The notes beneath the pieces were generated by a model, which made no database searches, was not told the origin of the DNA, and saw nothing but the letters and a program-made list of their open reading frames with translations. Positions 44,096 to 51,966 of a DNA stretch of 64,000 bases are shown here, in pieces. Origin of the DNA: a virus; IMG/VR virus record IMGVR_UViG_3300025870_000004, positions 1 through 64,000 of that record. The stretch is one strand, 5' to 3'. How positions within the stretch are numbered: the first letter of the stretch is position 1; every line of letters begins with the position of its first letter. Position numbers and translations under genes: made by a program.

Positions 44096-44904
44096 TGTTT
44101 CTTTATAGAACACAACCGAAATCAACTAGTGAATATAACATCATTAATCTGAAAAGAAAACAAGAAATGATGCATGAACTTCTGATAGCATCGCGTTATA
44201 AATCAAATCATCGTCAGAGAAAAAGAAATGATTTTATAACTTTGTTAACTGATGGGTGTTTGTTAGATGGTATGTTGACACTTGCTGGTTATGACAATAT
44301 TCTTGTTGTCACATCGTTTGAGGACAGGAACTATGACCGATTGAGAGATAGAACTCAGAGACCAGTCAATAGTGCAGGCGACCATATGTTCCCTATTGTC
44401 AATAGTATGAACGGTTCTCATGGTAACATATATGCTACCTCAGTGCCTAATGGTGATAGTTTCTTTACTCACCTATATGGCCACTATAACATCAACATGG
44501 TTGATTGTGACAGTTATTTCAAAGTCGATAATGATTTCAAATTGAGAAATGTGAGTGTGAAGTTTGACGCTGTGGTTTTGTTGGGATGTGAGTCGATAAA
44601 GAAAGGTAATTTCCGTGCAAGTGATGTGAAGGCAAAGTTTGCGAAATACTGTATAGAAGACTTTGATATGATTGATGTGTATCGTGGTGACCGCAGAAAA
44701 CTTACAGGTGGAACAAAGTCTATCACTGACACGAAGAAAAAAATGATTGAATGTGTCAACACTCCAATACGAGTTTATGATGAGAAAACTAGACTCAATG
44801 TAACAAAAGATGATGCAAATTGGCAGAGAACAAGACCGTGGTTACAATACATGAGATTGGCAATGAATATTGAGTCGCTGCAAAACTACTACAAGGTTTA
44901 TTAA
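44095..44904 (+). CDS. Unknown protein, paralogue 1 of a pair
   Basis: 269 aa. The central region shares a pattern with the next gene: YDNILVVTSFEDRNYDRL, GDHMFPIVNSM, NIYATSVPNGDSFFTHLY and a FDAVVLLGCES segment. The latter, a hydrophobic strand followed by acidic residues, looks like a Rossmann-type strand, but no catalytic motif is clear. Basic N-terminus (YKSNHRQRKRND). No membrane segment. It belongs to a late operon that ends with the kinase gene. Function unknown. Confidence 0.6.
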   Translation: MFLYRTQPKSTSEYNIINLKRKQEMMHELLIASRYKSNHRQRKRNDFITLLTDGCLLDGMLTLAGYDNILVVTSFEDRNYDRLRDRTQRPVNSAGDHMFPIVNSMNGSHGNIYATSVPNGDSFFTHLYGHYNINMVDCDSYFKVDNDFKLRNVSVKFDAVVLLGCESIKKGNFRASDVKAKFAKYCIEDFDMIDVYRGDRRKLTGGTKSITDTKKKMIECVNTPIRVYDEKTRLNVTKDDANWQRTRPWLQYMRLAMNIESLQNYYKVY

Positions 44905-44906
44905 TT

Positions 44907-45761
44907 ATGATGATTTGTAAAACATCAAATGACAATATATTCAATTCTTTATTTGTGTCTGAAAGACTACAGACTGAGTTCCACTCTGAATTATCAAGCC
45001 ACTTGAACGACTACTTGACAACAGTTGATTCCGATAACAATATGAATTCAATGTCAAATGAATGGACAGAATATTGGAAGACATTACTCATCTCTGCCAA
45101 TATAAGAAATACTTTAATGGTTTATAAAAAGTATCAAAATATTCTTATAGTCCCTACTTTTAGGGATGATAAACACGAATCAATTTTAACAACGGACAAC
45201 ACGGTAGTTCCCAATATTGCTTCACATCTATATCCAATCATTAACAAAAAGTATGATACTAGAACAAACCTTCACGTTGCATTTCCTACAGGACACAATA
45301 GTTTTATAAAGTTTCTCATGGAAGAATATGATGTAGATATCATTGAGTCTAACAAAAACTTTACTTTTGGTGATAATGATTATAGTATTACAACTGATAT
45401 GAATGGTGTTGAGTTTGATGCTGTTCTTCTGTTAGGTGTCGATGAACCAGAATCACCTGTGGATATCAGTGAAGTGAAAAATATTTTCCAATCTTTATGT
45501 GTAGAAAACTTTGATGTTATAGATGATTTCGTTAGACAATCTGTAACGGCGTCTTTCTATAATCCAGATATTGATAATAATGATGTGAACTATCATTATG
45601 ATGATAGAGTAGTTGGAGACACAGAAGATTTGTCGGACATCTCTTCGTTTTTGGGAACTGCGTATGCGACATTTGACGAAAAAGACTATGATGACAAATC
45701 TCGTCAATTATCTAAATACATGATAGATGTTATATCGAAAGGATATCGAATCTATGCTTAG
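44907..45761 (+). CDS. Unknown protein, paralogue 2 of a pair
   Basis: 284 aa. It parallels the preceding gene: YQNILIVPTFRDDKHESI, ASHLYPIINKK, LHVAFPTGHNSFIKFLMEEY and EFDAVLLLGVDEPE. It lacks the basic N-terminus and is Asp/Asn-rich at the C-terminus (NPDIDNNDVNYHYDD). Its last bases overlap the start of the kinase gene. A duplicated pair with one copy more acidic suggests they form a heterodimer or have split roles; this is inference. Confidence 0.6.
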   Translation: MMICKTSNDNIFNSLFVSERLQTEFHSELSSHLNDYLTTVDSDNNMNSMSNEWTEYWKTLLISANIRNTLMVYKKYQNILIVPTFRDDKHESILTTDNTVVPNIASHLYPIINKKYDTRTNLHVAFPTGHNSFIKFLMEEYDVDIIESNKNFTFGDNDYSITTDMNGVEFDAVLLLGVDEPESPVDISEVKNIFQSLCVENFDVIDDFVRQSVTASFYNPDIDNNDVNYHYDDRVVGDTEDLSDISSFLGTAYATFDEKDYDDKSRQLSKYMIDVISKGYRIYA

Positions 45762-46443
45762 TTTTAATCAATTCCAATATATCGAAGAGGGTGTTAACGA
45801 CCCTACAATCTTCAAGGCAGTATTCCTTGCGGGCGGGCCTGGGTCTGGTAAATCGTTTATCGTAGGTAAGACTGGTCTTCCTGTTCTTGGATTCAGAGTC
45901 GTCAACTCTGATGATGCATTCGAGAATGCAATGAAGAAGGCTGGTAAAGCGATGACTCCTGACGAAATCTTCTCCGACGAAGGTCAAGATATTCGTGTTA
46001 GAGCAAAGGCGTTGACTGGTAAGAAACAAGACCTATACATGAAGGGTCGCCTTGGTTTAGTTATTGACGGAACTGGTAAAGATTTTGCAAAGGTGAGAAA
46101 ACAAGCCAAGGTTCTTCAAGACTTGGGTTATGACACTGCAATGATTTTTGTCAACACCGACCTTGATACTGCAATCGAAAGAGATAAGTTGCGTGACCGT
46201 TCAGTTGGTGAAAAAGAAGTTACCCAGATGTGGAAAGATGTTCAAAAGAACATTGGTGCTTTCCAACAGATGTTCGGTAAGGAAGATATGCTCGTAGTTG
46301 ATAATTCAACTGGTAAAGACTTCAAGAAAGAAACGCTCCGTGCATATCGTGATGTTCAGAAGTTTATCAAACGTGAACCCGATAATCCACTCGCCAAGAA
46401 GTGGATTAAACAAGAGAAAAAGAAGCGCGGTATTACTCGTTAA
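45754..46443 (+). CDS. P-loop kinase with possible capsid-targeting peptide
   Basis: 229 aa from ATG at 45754 (overlapping the upstream stop). Walker A GGPGSGKSF follows MLSFNQFQYIEEG and FKAVFLA. A Walker-B-like LVIDGTG and a LRDRS Arg lid support a small-molecule or polynucleotide kinase of the zeta/AAA_33 type. The first 13 residues resemble T4 internal-protein targeting peptides (IPIII begins MKTYQEFIAE), and I-E-E-G fits the gp21 protease site (L/I-x-E followed by G/A). It may thus be packaged in the capsid; this is inference. Confidence 0.7.
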   Translation: MLSFNQFQYIEEGVNDPTIFKAVFLAGGPGSGKSFIVGKTGLPVLGFRVVNSDDAFENAMKKAGKAMTPDEIFSDEGQDIRVRAKALTGKKQDLYMKGRLGLVIDGTGKDFAKVRKQAKVLQDLGYDTAMIFVNTDLDTAIERDKLRDRSVGEKEVTQMWKDVQKNIGAFQQMFGKEDMLVVDNSTGKDFKKETLRAYRDVQKFIKREPDNPLAKKWIKQEKKKRGITR

Positions 46444-46625
46444 CCGTCAAGTGGATTTGGTCGCCACGAGGCGTTTCTATAACTGGCACTTATCTTTTCC
46501 AACTTACCTTCAAGAGTTACAACTCGTCTTTCGAGGTCTTGAATACGTTCTTTATCGGTCAACATGGCCTCACGAGACTCACGAATCTTCCGACCCATAT
46601 AGTCCCAATAACTCTCACGCTTCAT
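46440..46625 (-). CDS. Small coiled-coil protein
   Basis: 61 aa from ATG at 46625 (MKRESYWDYMGRKIRESREA). The middle is a heptad-patterned helix (DLERRVVTLEGKLEKI). It converges with the kinase gene, overlapping it by 4 bases. Function unknown. Confidence 0.55.
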   Translation of the reverse strand: MKRESYWDYMGRKIRESREAMLTDKERIQDLERRVVTLEGKLEKISASYRNASWRPNPLDG

Positions 46626-46785
46626 AACCAAATCTTCCTAGTCGGTGAAGAAGACTCGCAATCTTACGAGACTCTTCCTCATCCAAACTATTACCATAGT
46701 TGTGCATATACACTTGTAGTGCTTTACGGATTGTTGCATAGTCATCTGGAGCGAAGACTGCACGAGGTCTTGAATTATCCGACAT
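46615..46785 (-). CDS. Very small helical protein
   Basis: 56 aa (MSDNSRPRAVFAPDDYATIR ... LLHRLGRFGYEA). Overlaps the downstream coiled-coil gene by 11 bases and the upstream membrane protein gene at its start. Two helices likely. Function unknown. Confidence 0.55.
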   Translation of the reverse strand: MSDNSRPRAVFAPDDYATIRKALQVYMHNYGNSLDEEESRKIASLLHRLGRFGYEA

Positions 46786-46988
46786 TAGTCTTGCCGTTCA
46801 AAGTATTGAATACCTTCAGCAAGAATCAGAAAGATACCAGCTAGAAGACCAAGCCATGTGAAGTTGACAATATTAGTGCCAACCAATGCGCCACCAATAC
46901 AAACACCAACCATGTTAGATGCTGGTGTTTCGAAGAATGTTTTTATGTATTGGCGCATTGGTAGTAAGGTAAAATTCCAATATTCCAT
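46785..46988 (-). CDS. Small membrane protein
   Basis: 67 aa. Two hydrophobic segments: SNMVGVCIGGALVGTNIV and FTWLGLLAGIFLILAEGI. The N-terminus (MEYWNFTLLPMRQYIK) is amphipathic. Two-helix topology suits an inner membrane peptide; a holin is possible on size alone, but there is no other support for that. Confidence 0.55.
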   Translation of the reverse strand: MEYWNFTLLPMRQYIKTFFETPASNMVGVCIGGALVGTNIVNFTWLGLLAGIFLILAEGIQYFERQD

Positions 46989-46991
46989 ATT

Positions 46992-47210
46992 CTAATCCTC
47001 AATGTAGATGATTTTGGAATTCTGAACAACAACCAACTTGTCACCTTTGACGAAGTTGTTGGCACGCTTGTAGTAAGCGATGTCGGTGTTAGACAGACGG
47101 TCAAGAGAGAACCCCTCGTTCAGTCTGAAAAGACGATAGGTGTTGTTGTCGGCAGAAAGTTCAGGATGAACGTCCTGAAGGACTTGTTCGATTGTTACAG
47201 TTTCACTCAT
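46992..47210 (-). CDS. Small conserved protein
   Basis: 72 aa from ATG at 47210 with GGAG six bases upstream; an in-frame extension into the tRNA is rejected. Sequence MSETVTIEQVLQDVHPELSA ... FVKGDKLVVVQNSKIIYIED. Starts with helices and ends with beta strands. Function unknown. Confidence 0.55.
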   Translation of the reverse strand: MSETVTIEQVLQDVHPELSADNNTYRLFRLNEGFSLDRLSNTDIAYYKRANNFVKGDKLVVVQNSKIIYIED

Positions 47211-47225
47211 TATATGCTCCATGTT

Positions 47226-47302
47226 TGGTGAACGCACAGGGACTTGAACCCCGAACCTACAGCTTAGAAGGCTGTTGCTCTATCCAGTTGAGCTATGCGT
47301 CC
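47226..47302 (-). tRNA. tRNA-Arg (anticodon TCT)
   Basis: A full cloverleaf can be drawn: acceptor GGACGCA/TGCGTTC, D stem GCTC/GAGC, anticodon stem ACAGC/GCTGT with loop CTTCTAA (anticodon TCT, reads AGA), T arm CGGGG-TTCAAGT-CCCTG. The 3' CCA is encoded (ends ACCA). AGA is common in this phage, so it likely supplements host tRNA. Confidence 0.9.
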
Positions 47303-47309
47303 GATTGTT

Positions 47310-47337
47310 TTTATATAATAACACAATTGGTTGTCAA
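47310..47337 (-). promoter_or_regulatory. Sigma70-like promoter of the tRNA
   Basis: TTGACA (47332-47337) - 16 bases - TATAAA (47310-47315) on the minus strand; predicted transcription start falls at or next to the first base of the tRNA. Confidence 0.65.
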
Positions 47338-47375
47338 AGTCAAGGACTTTATGTTGTTTTTTTCTGTTTTCTGTA

Positions 47376-47528
47376 TCAACGGGTTTTGTTAAATACTTTT
47401 TTCCAATATTTTGCATTAATTTCACGAGCAATACGAAGTTTCTCAATCATTTGAGGGTCAGTAATCTTTCCAGAAGTTATATCTTTTTCATAAGTTCGTA
47501 TGAAATATTTTACTTCTTTTATTTTCAT
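47376..47528 (-). CDS. Very small basic protein
   Basis: 50 aa (MKIKEVKYFIRTYEKDITSG ... INAKYWKKVFNKTR). Lys/Arg-rich helices. Its start overlaps the stop of the 211-aa gene (ATGA), so it is coupled to the island. Function unknown. Confidence 0.5.
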   Translation of the reverse strand: MKIKEVKYFIRTYEKDITSGKITDPQMIEKLRIAREINAKYWKKVFNKTR

Positions 47529-48160
47529 CTTTTCTTAGTCACTACGTTTATTTTTACGTTATCGGGAATGGGAATCTTAATCTTATCATGACCATAATAC
47601 AAATGGAAAGTGACATCATCAAATTCATTGAACATACCAATCCATACATGTCTCCAATTATCGTTCAGTCGAACCGTATTGGGTGTTGAACGGTCTGATT
47701 CTAATATCAAGTCTGTAAAACTCTCTAGGTTCATATCAAACAAACTATCGAAACCATAAATGTGAACCTCTGTTGCCTTCATCTTTTTACAGGCATAATG
47801 AACCGCAAAGTGACCACAGTTGAAATTGGTCGCCGCCTGTCCCATATTCTGCCCTTCTCGTGCTGCATACTCTGGAACTTCGAGATGAAACCCCTTGATG
47901 AGATGTGAGTATTTCATGTAGAATGTTCCGCTTTGTTCCATCCAAATCTTTGGACGATTACCCAGAACCCAATCATACATGTCAAGTTTGATTTGACCTT
48001 CTTGTAACGCCATCATCATCTTGAAATCAACCATACAGGTCGCCCAGACTTCCTTACGAGGAATAGACATAGGAGGCATATTACATACTAGTAATTTACC
48101 CTTCGTTCCTCTCTGGAACATACCAGCGCTATTTCCGTTACCTAATACGTTAACTCTCAT
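47525..48160 (-). CDS. Putative glycan-related protein (GT42/DUF115-like N-terminus)
   Basis: 211 aa. The start VNVLGNGNSAGMFQRGTKGK and a LVCNMPP segment look like the nucleotide-sugar-binding loop of sialyltransferase (GT42) or DUF115 proteins, where a GNG-S loop follows the first strand. Later CGHFAVHYACKKM and HIYGFDSLFDMN supply His, Cys and Asp. Position in the glycosyltransferase island supports a sugar-transfer role, but family membership is tentative. Overlaps the sulfotransferase gene by 4 bases. Confidence 0.45.
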   Translation of the reverse strand: MRVNVLGNGNSAGMFQRGTKGKLLVCNMPPMSIPRKEVWATCMVDFKMMMALQEGQIKLDMYDWVLGNRPKIWMEQSGTFYMKYSHLIKGFHLEVPEYAAREGQNMGQAATNFNCGHFAVHYACKKMKATEVHIYGFDSLFDMNLESFTDLILESDRSTPNTVRLNDNWRHVWIGMFNEFDDVTFHLYYGHDKIKIPIPDNVKINVVTKKR

Positions 48161-48858
48161 TCATAGTCTCCATATCCGAACATCTCAATCTCATCACTAT
48201 ACTTTTCTGTAATCCATTTCTTCATGTGAGGTTGAATCAAATCGTTACTGTTTCTAATTCCCATCAGGTGCTTAAAACTTTTATTTCTATGAACACCCAA
48301 GTCGAGTTCGAACCCTAGATAATCATTTAGAATATGTATATCGTTTTTTAAGTTCTCAAACTTCATAATCGCGTCTGTATCTTTGACCCATGTTGATAAC
48401 GGGTGAACAAAGATGTGAGGCCATTGTTTCTCATGTTCTTCCTTCAACCAGTATTCGAAGTTGAAGTCATTCAGATAGTCTCCATCTTTCTCCCACACAG
48501 GGCCGTCCTTCATCACCCGATACAGAAACGCACCCATCAATCTATCCCACGGGTTTCGTATCACCGCAAAGATTTTGTAATCACGCCATTTCCCATTACG
48601 TTTCTCAAGAAGATGTCTCTCAAGGTGATGAGGATATTGTGCGAGGTCATGACTCTCCCGATGCGTCATCTTCTCAGAATGGAATGCAGGAGACCCGTCA
48701 TTCTCACCCTTGAGATTTCGTAGTTCTTGTGCGACTGCCTTACCTCTACCGATATGATAGTCGTTACCAAGAGTTCTTTCTAGTTCATCCTTGATGGTTG
48801 TTCCCGCAGATTTGGGAACATGGATGAACCCTATTTCTTTACTCGACGAGAGAAACAT
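48157..48858 (-). CDS. Sulfotransferase
   Basis: 233 aa. 5'-PSB loop FIHVPKSAGTT (residues 11-21) and 3'-PB segment FAVIRNPWDRLMGAFLYR match the two PAPS-binding motifs of the Sulfotransfer family. It would transfer sulfate from PAPS onto an acceptor, most likely a glycan given the neighbours. No membrane segment, so unlike Golgi enzymes it would act in the cytosol. The start overlaps the nuclease gene by 20 bases. Confidence 0.8.
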   Translation of the reverse strand: MFLSSSKEIGFIHVPKSAGTTIKDELERTLGNDYHIGRGKAVAQELRNLKGENDGSPAFHSEKMTHRESHDLAQYPHHLERHLLEKRNGKWRDYKIFAVIRNPWDRLMGAFLYRVMKDGPVWEKDGDYLNDFNFEYWLKEEHEKQWPHIFVHPLSTWVKDTDAIMKFENLKNDIHILNDYLGFELDLGVHRNKSFKHLMGIRNSNDLIQPHMKKWITEKYSDEIEMFGYGDYE

Positions 48859-49255
48859 GTTTTCTATTCTCTAGGTGTTGTTCTTCAATGTCATCTTTGG
48901 ACTGACCCATGTAACGAACCGCATGGTGCTTCTCAATCATATAGTCATTGATTGATTGGTCTGCGTAGTTTGTGGTTCTCCACAACTCACCCAGAATACG
49001 ACCAAACTTACCCTTACCGTCTTTATGTGTTTTCAAAACAATACCACCTTCATCATCCAACAAACTAGTCAGAAAGTCCTTTGCAGCAAGACCATATTTC
49101 TTTTCTTCTAAGTCGCGAGTTCTCGATTCAGGAGTGTCGATACCATACATTCGAATACGTTGTTTACGCATCCACACACCAAAGCCGAGGTCGATATCAA
49201 CGTCAACTGTGTCGCCGTCAATAATCTTCACGACATTACATCTATATTCATACAT
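48839..49255 (-). CDS. Staphylococcal-nuclease-type (thermonuclease) enzyme
   Basis: 138 aa. KIIDGDTVDVDIDLGFGVW, RIRMYGIDTPES and KGKFGRILGEL carry the Asp, Arg, Asp/Glu and second Arg of the SNase active site (D21, R35, D40, E43, R87 in nuclease A). No signal peptide, so it would act inside the cell, perhaps on host nucleic acid. It lies in the glycan island but does not belong chemically. Overlaps the adjacent sulfotransferase and glycosyltransferase genes. Confidence 0.8.
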   Translation of the reverse strand: MYEYRCNVVKIIDGDTVDVDIDLGFGVWMRKQRIRMYGIDTPESRTRDLEEKKYGLAAKDFLTSLLDDEGGIVLKTHKDGKGKFGRILGELWRTTNYADQSINDYMIEKHHAVRYMGQSKDDIEEQHLENRKHVSLVE

Positions 49256-49898
49256 TCATTTGTTTCCTTATTGCTTGATTACCTTTTTCACCCGTGTGGT
49301 GAACAATTAGTGGCTTCCTCACCGCGATACCATCTTGATAGTCGATACGCAATGTATTATATGTGTGAGGTAATGGATTTATATATGCAAGTTTTTTCAA
49401 CTCATCTCCACCCATCATGAAGTAGAGAACCTCTTGGTCACCCTGAACTGGATTACGAACACAGTTACTTGCCCAGTCTCCAAGTATTGTAGGTGTTCCC
49501 TCGACCAGAACAACACCAGAATTATACCATTTACCCATCTCATTCCTTCGAGCAGTCCACGGTCTATCCTCTACCATACCAAGTTTGTTTGGTTCAGACA
49601 GGTCAAAGATATGTTCTATATTCCCTTTGATTTCACAATCAGTGTCAAGCCAACAAACCTTGTCAACATCTCTGAGACGTGAGGCTGTCAGTATCGCACG
49701 GGGTTTTTTGAACCAACCCTTTTCCTGCGATTTAATCTCAATGATTTGATACATTGATATATGACTTAACATCTCTTCGGACATACCAAAGTCAGCAATG
49801 ATGAGGTGACCTTCATTGTGTCGTTCAAAGTTATGAATGAACCACGGGAGTTGCCACTCTGTGTTGATATCACATCCAGTTAGAAATACTTCACGCAT
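49248..49898 (-). CDS. Glycosyltransferase, GT8-like
   Basis: 216 aa. N-terminal FLTGCDINTEWQLPWF, then KVCWLDTDCEIKGNIEH with the D-x-D motif, a KWYNSGVVLVEGT substrate loop, and HHTGEKGN near the C-terminus, where a His-Thr-Gly triplet is usual in GT8 enzymes. Overlaps both neighbours by 8 bases. Probable sugar transfer in the cytosol. Confidence 0.7.
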   Translation of the reverse strand: MREVFLTGCDINTEWQLPWFIHNFERHNEGHLIIADFGMSEEMLSHISMYQIIEIKSQEKGWFKKPRAILTASRLRDVDKVCWLDTDCEIKGNIEHIFDLSEPNKLGMVEDRPWTARRNEMGKWYNSGVVLVEGTPTILGDWASNCVRNPVQGDQEVLYFMMGGDELKKLAYINPLPHTYNTLRIDYQDGIAVRKPLIVHHTGEKGNQAIRKQMNV

Positions 49899-50538
49899 CG
49901 ATAATCTTATACCCCTTCTTCCAGTTGTGCTTTGCGCGACAACCTTCTTCTACCTGAATCGTGGTGAAACTATCTTTCGCCTCTGCACAGAATGGATAGT
50001 ATTCCTGCAACCACGGGAAAGTATCAAGGTTCAGATACACATCAGTTGGTTTTGCGAACTTGGGTGCAGCCTCTACGAGTTTCTTCGCGCCTGCGGGCGT
50101 GACCATGTATGCGTGTGCGCCTGGAAAGTATTTCTTGGTTGTTAGTGGATTGATACCAAGAGTCTCTGGCGTATTCCAATTACCATATGATGGCGCACCA
50201 ATGTTCATCGCATACTGAAATGGTTGGGTTGGGAGGGGTGCGGTGATGACTGCATCGTGTTCAAAGATTGCGTAGGTCTCTTTGCCTAATGCACATTCTT
50301 TCCACAACGAATAGTGTGACAGGAATGCAGAGATACAATTCAGATTGCGAGAGTATCTCTCGTCAAATGCGCTTGGTGGAATACGTTCATATTCCAGTAG
50401 TTCGAGTGGTTCGTCATTAGGTGTGATAGCACGAAACCATTCTACAGTCACACCGTGTTTTTTACCTGACGCAATACATCGTTCTGCGACATCGATACTT
50501 GATGAATTGTTGATTAGTGTAATTACTTTTGCTTTCAT
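49891..50538 (-). CDS. Glycosyltransferase, GT25-like (copy 1)
   Basis: 215 aa from ATG at 50538 (ATGA overlap with upstream stop). KAKVITLINNSSSIDVAER, SHYSLWKECALGKETYAIFE with E-H-D at the metal site, AYMVTPAGAKKLVEA and DVYLN are the order of motifs of LPS glycosyltransferase family 25. The usual acidic triplet is replaced by EHD, as in the three other copies in this window. Sugar and acceptor unknown. Confidence 0.7.
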   Translation of the reverse strand: MKAKVITLINNSSSIDVAERCIASGKKHGVTVEWFRAITPNDEPLELLEYERIPPSAFDERYSRNLNCISAFLSHYSLWKECALGKETYAIFEHDAVITAPLPTQPFQYAMNIGAPSYGNWNTPETLGINPLTTKKYFPGAHAYMVTPAGAKKLVEAAPKFAKPTDVYLNLDTFPWLQEYYPFCAEAKDSFTTIQVEEGCRAKHNWKKGYKIIDA

Positions 50539-51233
50539 GACGTTGTGGTTGAGACCAACCCCCTCTGAATAGTTGTGTAGTAAGGATAGACCACTTGCAT
50601 CCACGGAAAGAACTGTCTGTTCATGATTGCATCATTGGGCCACATTCCTACTTCCTTCACCTTCTTCAATACTTTCTTTGCACCTTTTGGTGTAACTATA
50701 TATGCAGAATTTCCAGCGAGTCCGTGAGGATAGTTGTCCTCAAGGTCTGGAACTGGTTGTAACCCCATACGCGAACTGACCTTCGAATGAAACAGACTCG
50801 CCTTTCGAGTTGCACCACGAGGGTCATTGAGTCCTACTATACCACCTTTGAACCCATCTGTCAAGTCCGAAAATCTAAACTTGCGAGTGAAGAGTGCATC
50901 GTGTTCCAGAACCATAATCGGTTCGTCAAGGTCGATTGACTTCTGCCACAGACGCATGTGACTCACCATACACGCAATACGATTCTGTAGGTCTGCGGTC
51001 TGATAGTGTTGAAGGTATAGTCCTGTCGCCATGTCCATACGGTCTTGACTTGCGTTGGTAGGGAATGTCCAGTCAAGTTTCAACCACATATCTTCTTCGA
51101 GTGACTCAGGCGTGGTCGCACGAAAGATTATCGGTTCAAGGTCTGAACCTGTATCATCGATAGACTTGACCACGCGATTAGATGCATCACGAGAGTCACG
51201 GTCATCAAGAAGAGTGATTATGTAGGCTTGCAT
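50535..51233 (-). CDS. Glycosyltransferase, GT25-like (copy 2)
   Basis: 232 aa from the ATG at 51233; a longer start lies inside the preceding gene. MQAYIITLLDDRDSRDAS, CMVSHMRLWQKSI, IMVLEHDALFTRKF, AYIVTPKGAKKVLKKV and NDAIMN are the GT25 motifs in order. The EHD triplet marks the likely nucleotide-sugar/metal site. Confidence 0.7.
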   Translation of the reverse strand: MQAYIITLLDDRDSRDASNRVVKSIDDTGSDLEPIIFRATTPESLEEDMWLKLDWTFPTNASQDRMDMATGLYLQHYQTADLQNRIACMVSHMRLWQKSIDLDEPIMVLEHDALFTRKFRFSDLTDGFKGGIVGLNDPRGATRKASLFHSKVSSRMGLQPVPDLEDNYPHGLAGNSAYIVTPKGAKKVLKKVKEVGMWPNDAIMNRQFFPWMQVVYPYYTTIQRGLVSTTTS

Positions 51234-51966
51234 CTTTGTCTGGTATACCCCAAAAAAATTCATTTAGATATGCACCACCGATATATGAACGATGATATAG
51301 ATTATTAGGTTCTGATAAAACTTGATACCAACCCTCTTCAGCACCTTTTAATTTCTTATCCTTATATAGTTCATCAACTAAGTCACAATCCCAAGACTTA
51401 TATGGATGTATAATCAATGCGTCATTGATATAACATGTTGCCTTGTCTTGCATGGGATGAAGTTTATTGTAGGGTCTTCCACTCTTAATCACATTTATTG
51501 TATTAAATCCTATGGGAATTTCTTCATCATAAGATTGATTAATTTGTGAAGACCAATCAATTTGGTCAGAGACAATCGTATCAAACCGACTTCTAATTAC
51601 AATATCACACTTCGGAATATTCTTCATCATGTGATTGTGAATGAGTATCTGTTTGTGCCAATGAACTGCTTTGCGTTTGAAATCTATAAGTGAAGTGTGA
51701 AAGGCACCTCTTTTGATGTCTTCGTCAGACAAACTGAAGAAATATCTACGTTCAAGACTTTCTGCGTCTGGATAAGCTTCTGTATCAAGGACAGGATGAT
51801 ATGTAACCTCTGGCTCTTCCATCTTAAATGTTGAGTCATGGTCACAATCAGTATAAGTCATTGTATAGTAATTATTATGAGGAACAATTCTACGCAATCT
51901 TTCTGTGAAATCACACCAGTCCCCTTTCCACTTACCCGATACACACAATGAAACATCTATCGACAC
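51205..51966 (-). CDS. WavE-like glycan biosynthesis protein (copy 1)
   Basis: 253 aa. It shares PEVTYHP, a KRKAVHWHKQ-type helix, CDIVIRSRFDTIVS and AEEGWYQVL with the gene at 59545-60231. The IRxRxD-type motif is typical of WavE-like lipopolysaccharide proteins. Catalytic details are unclear, as there is no textbook DxD. It sits between a GT25-like gene and the HAD-nucleotidyltransferase fusion and overlaps both. Confidence 0.55.
   Translation of the reverse strand: MSIDVSLCVSGKWKGDWCDFTERLRRIVPHNNYYTMTYTDCDHDSTFKMEEPEVTYHPVLDTEAYPDAESLERRYFFSLSDEDIKRGAFHTSLIDFKRKAVHWHKQILIHNHMMKNIPKCDIVIRSRFDTIVSDQIDWSSQINQSYDEEIPIGFNTINVIKSGRPYNKLHPMQDKATCYINDALIIHPYKSWDCDLVDELYKDKKLKGAEEGWYQVLSEPNNLYHRSYIGGAYLNEFFWGIPDKDASLHNHSS

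Noticed and set aside
46785-46988. Calling the 67-aa membrane protein a holin
   Set aside because: Only size and two helices support it; no lysis gene is adjacent.
47211-47237. Extension of the 72-aa gene into the tRNA
   Set aside because: It would overlap the tRNA 3' end; the ATG at 47210 has a GGAG at proper spacing.
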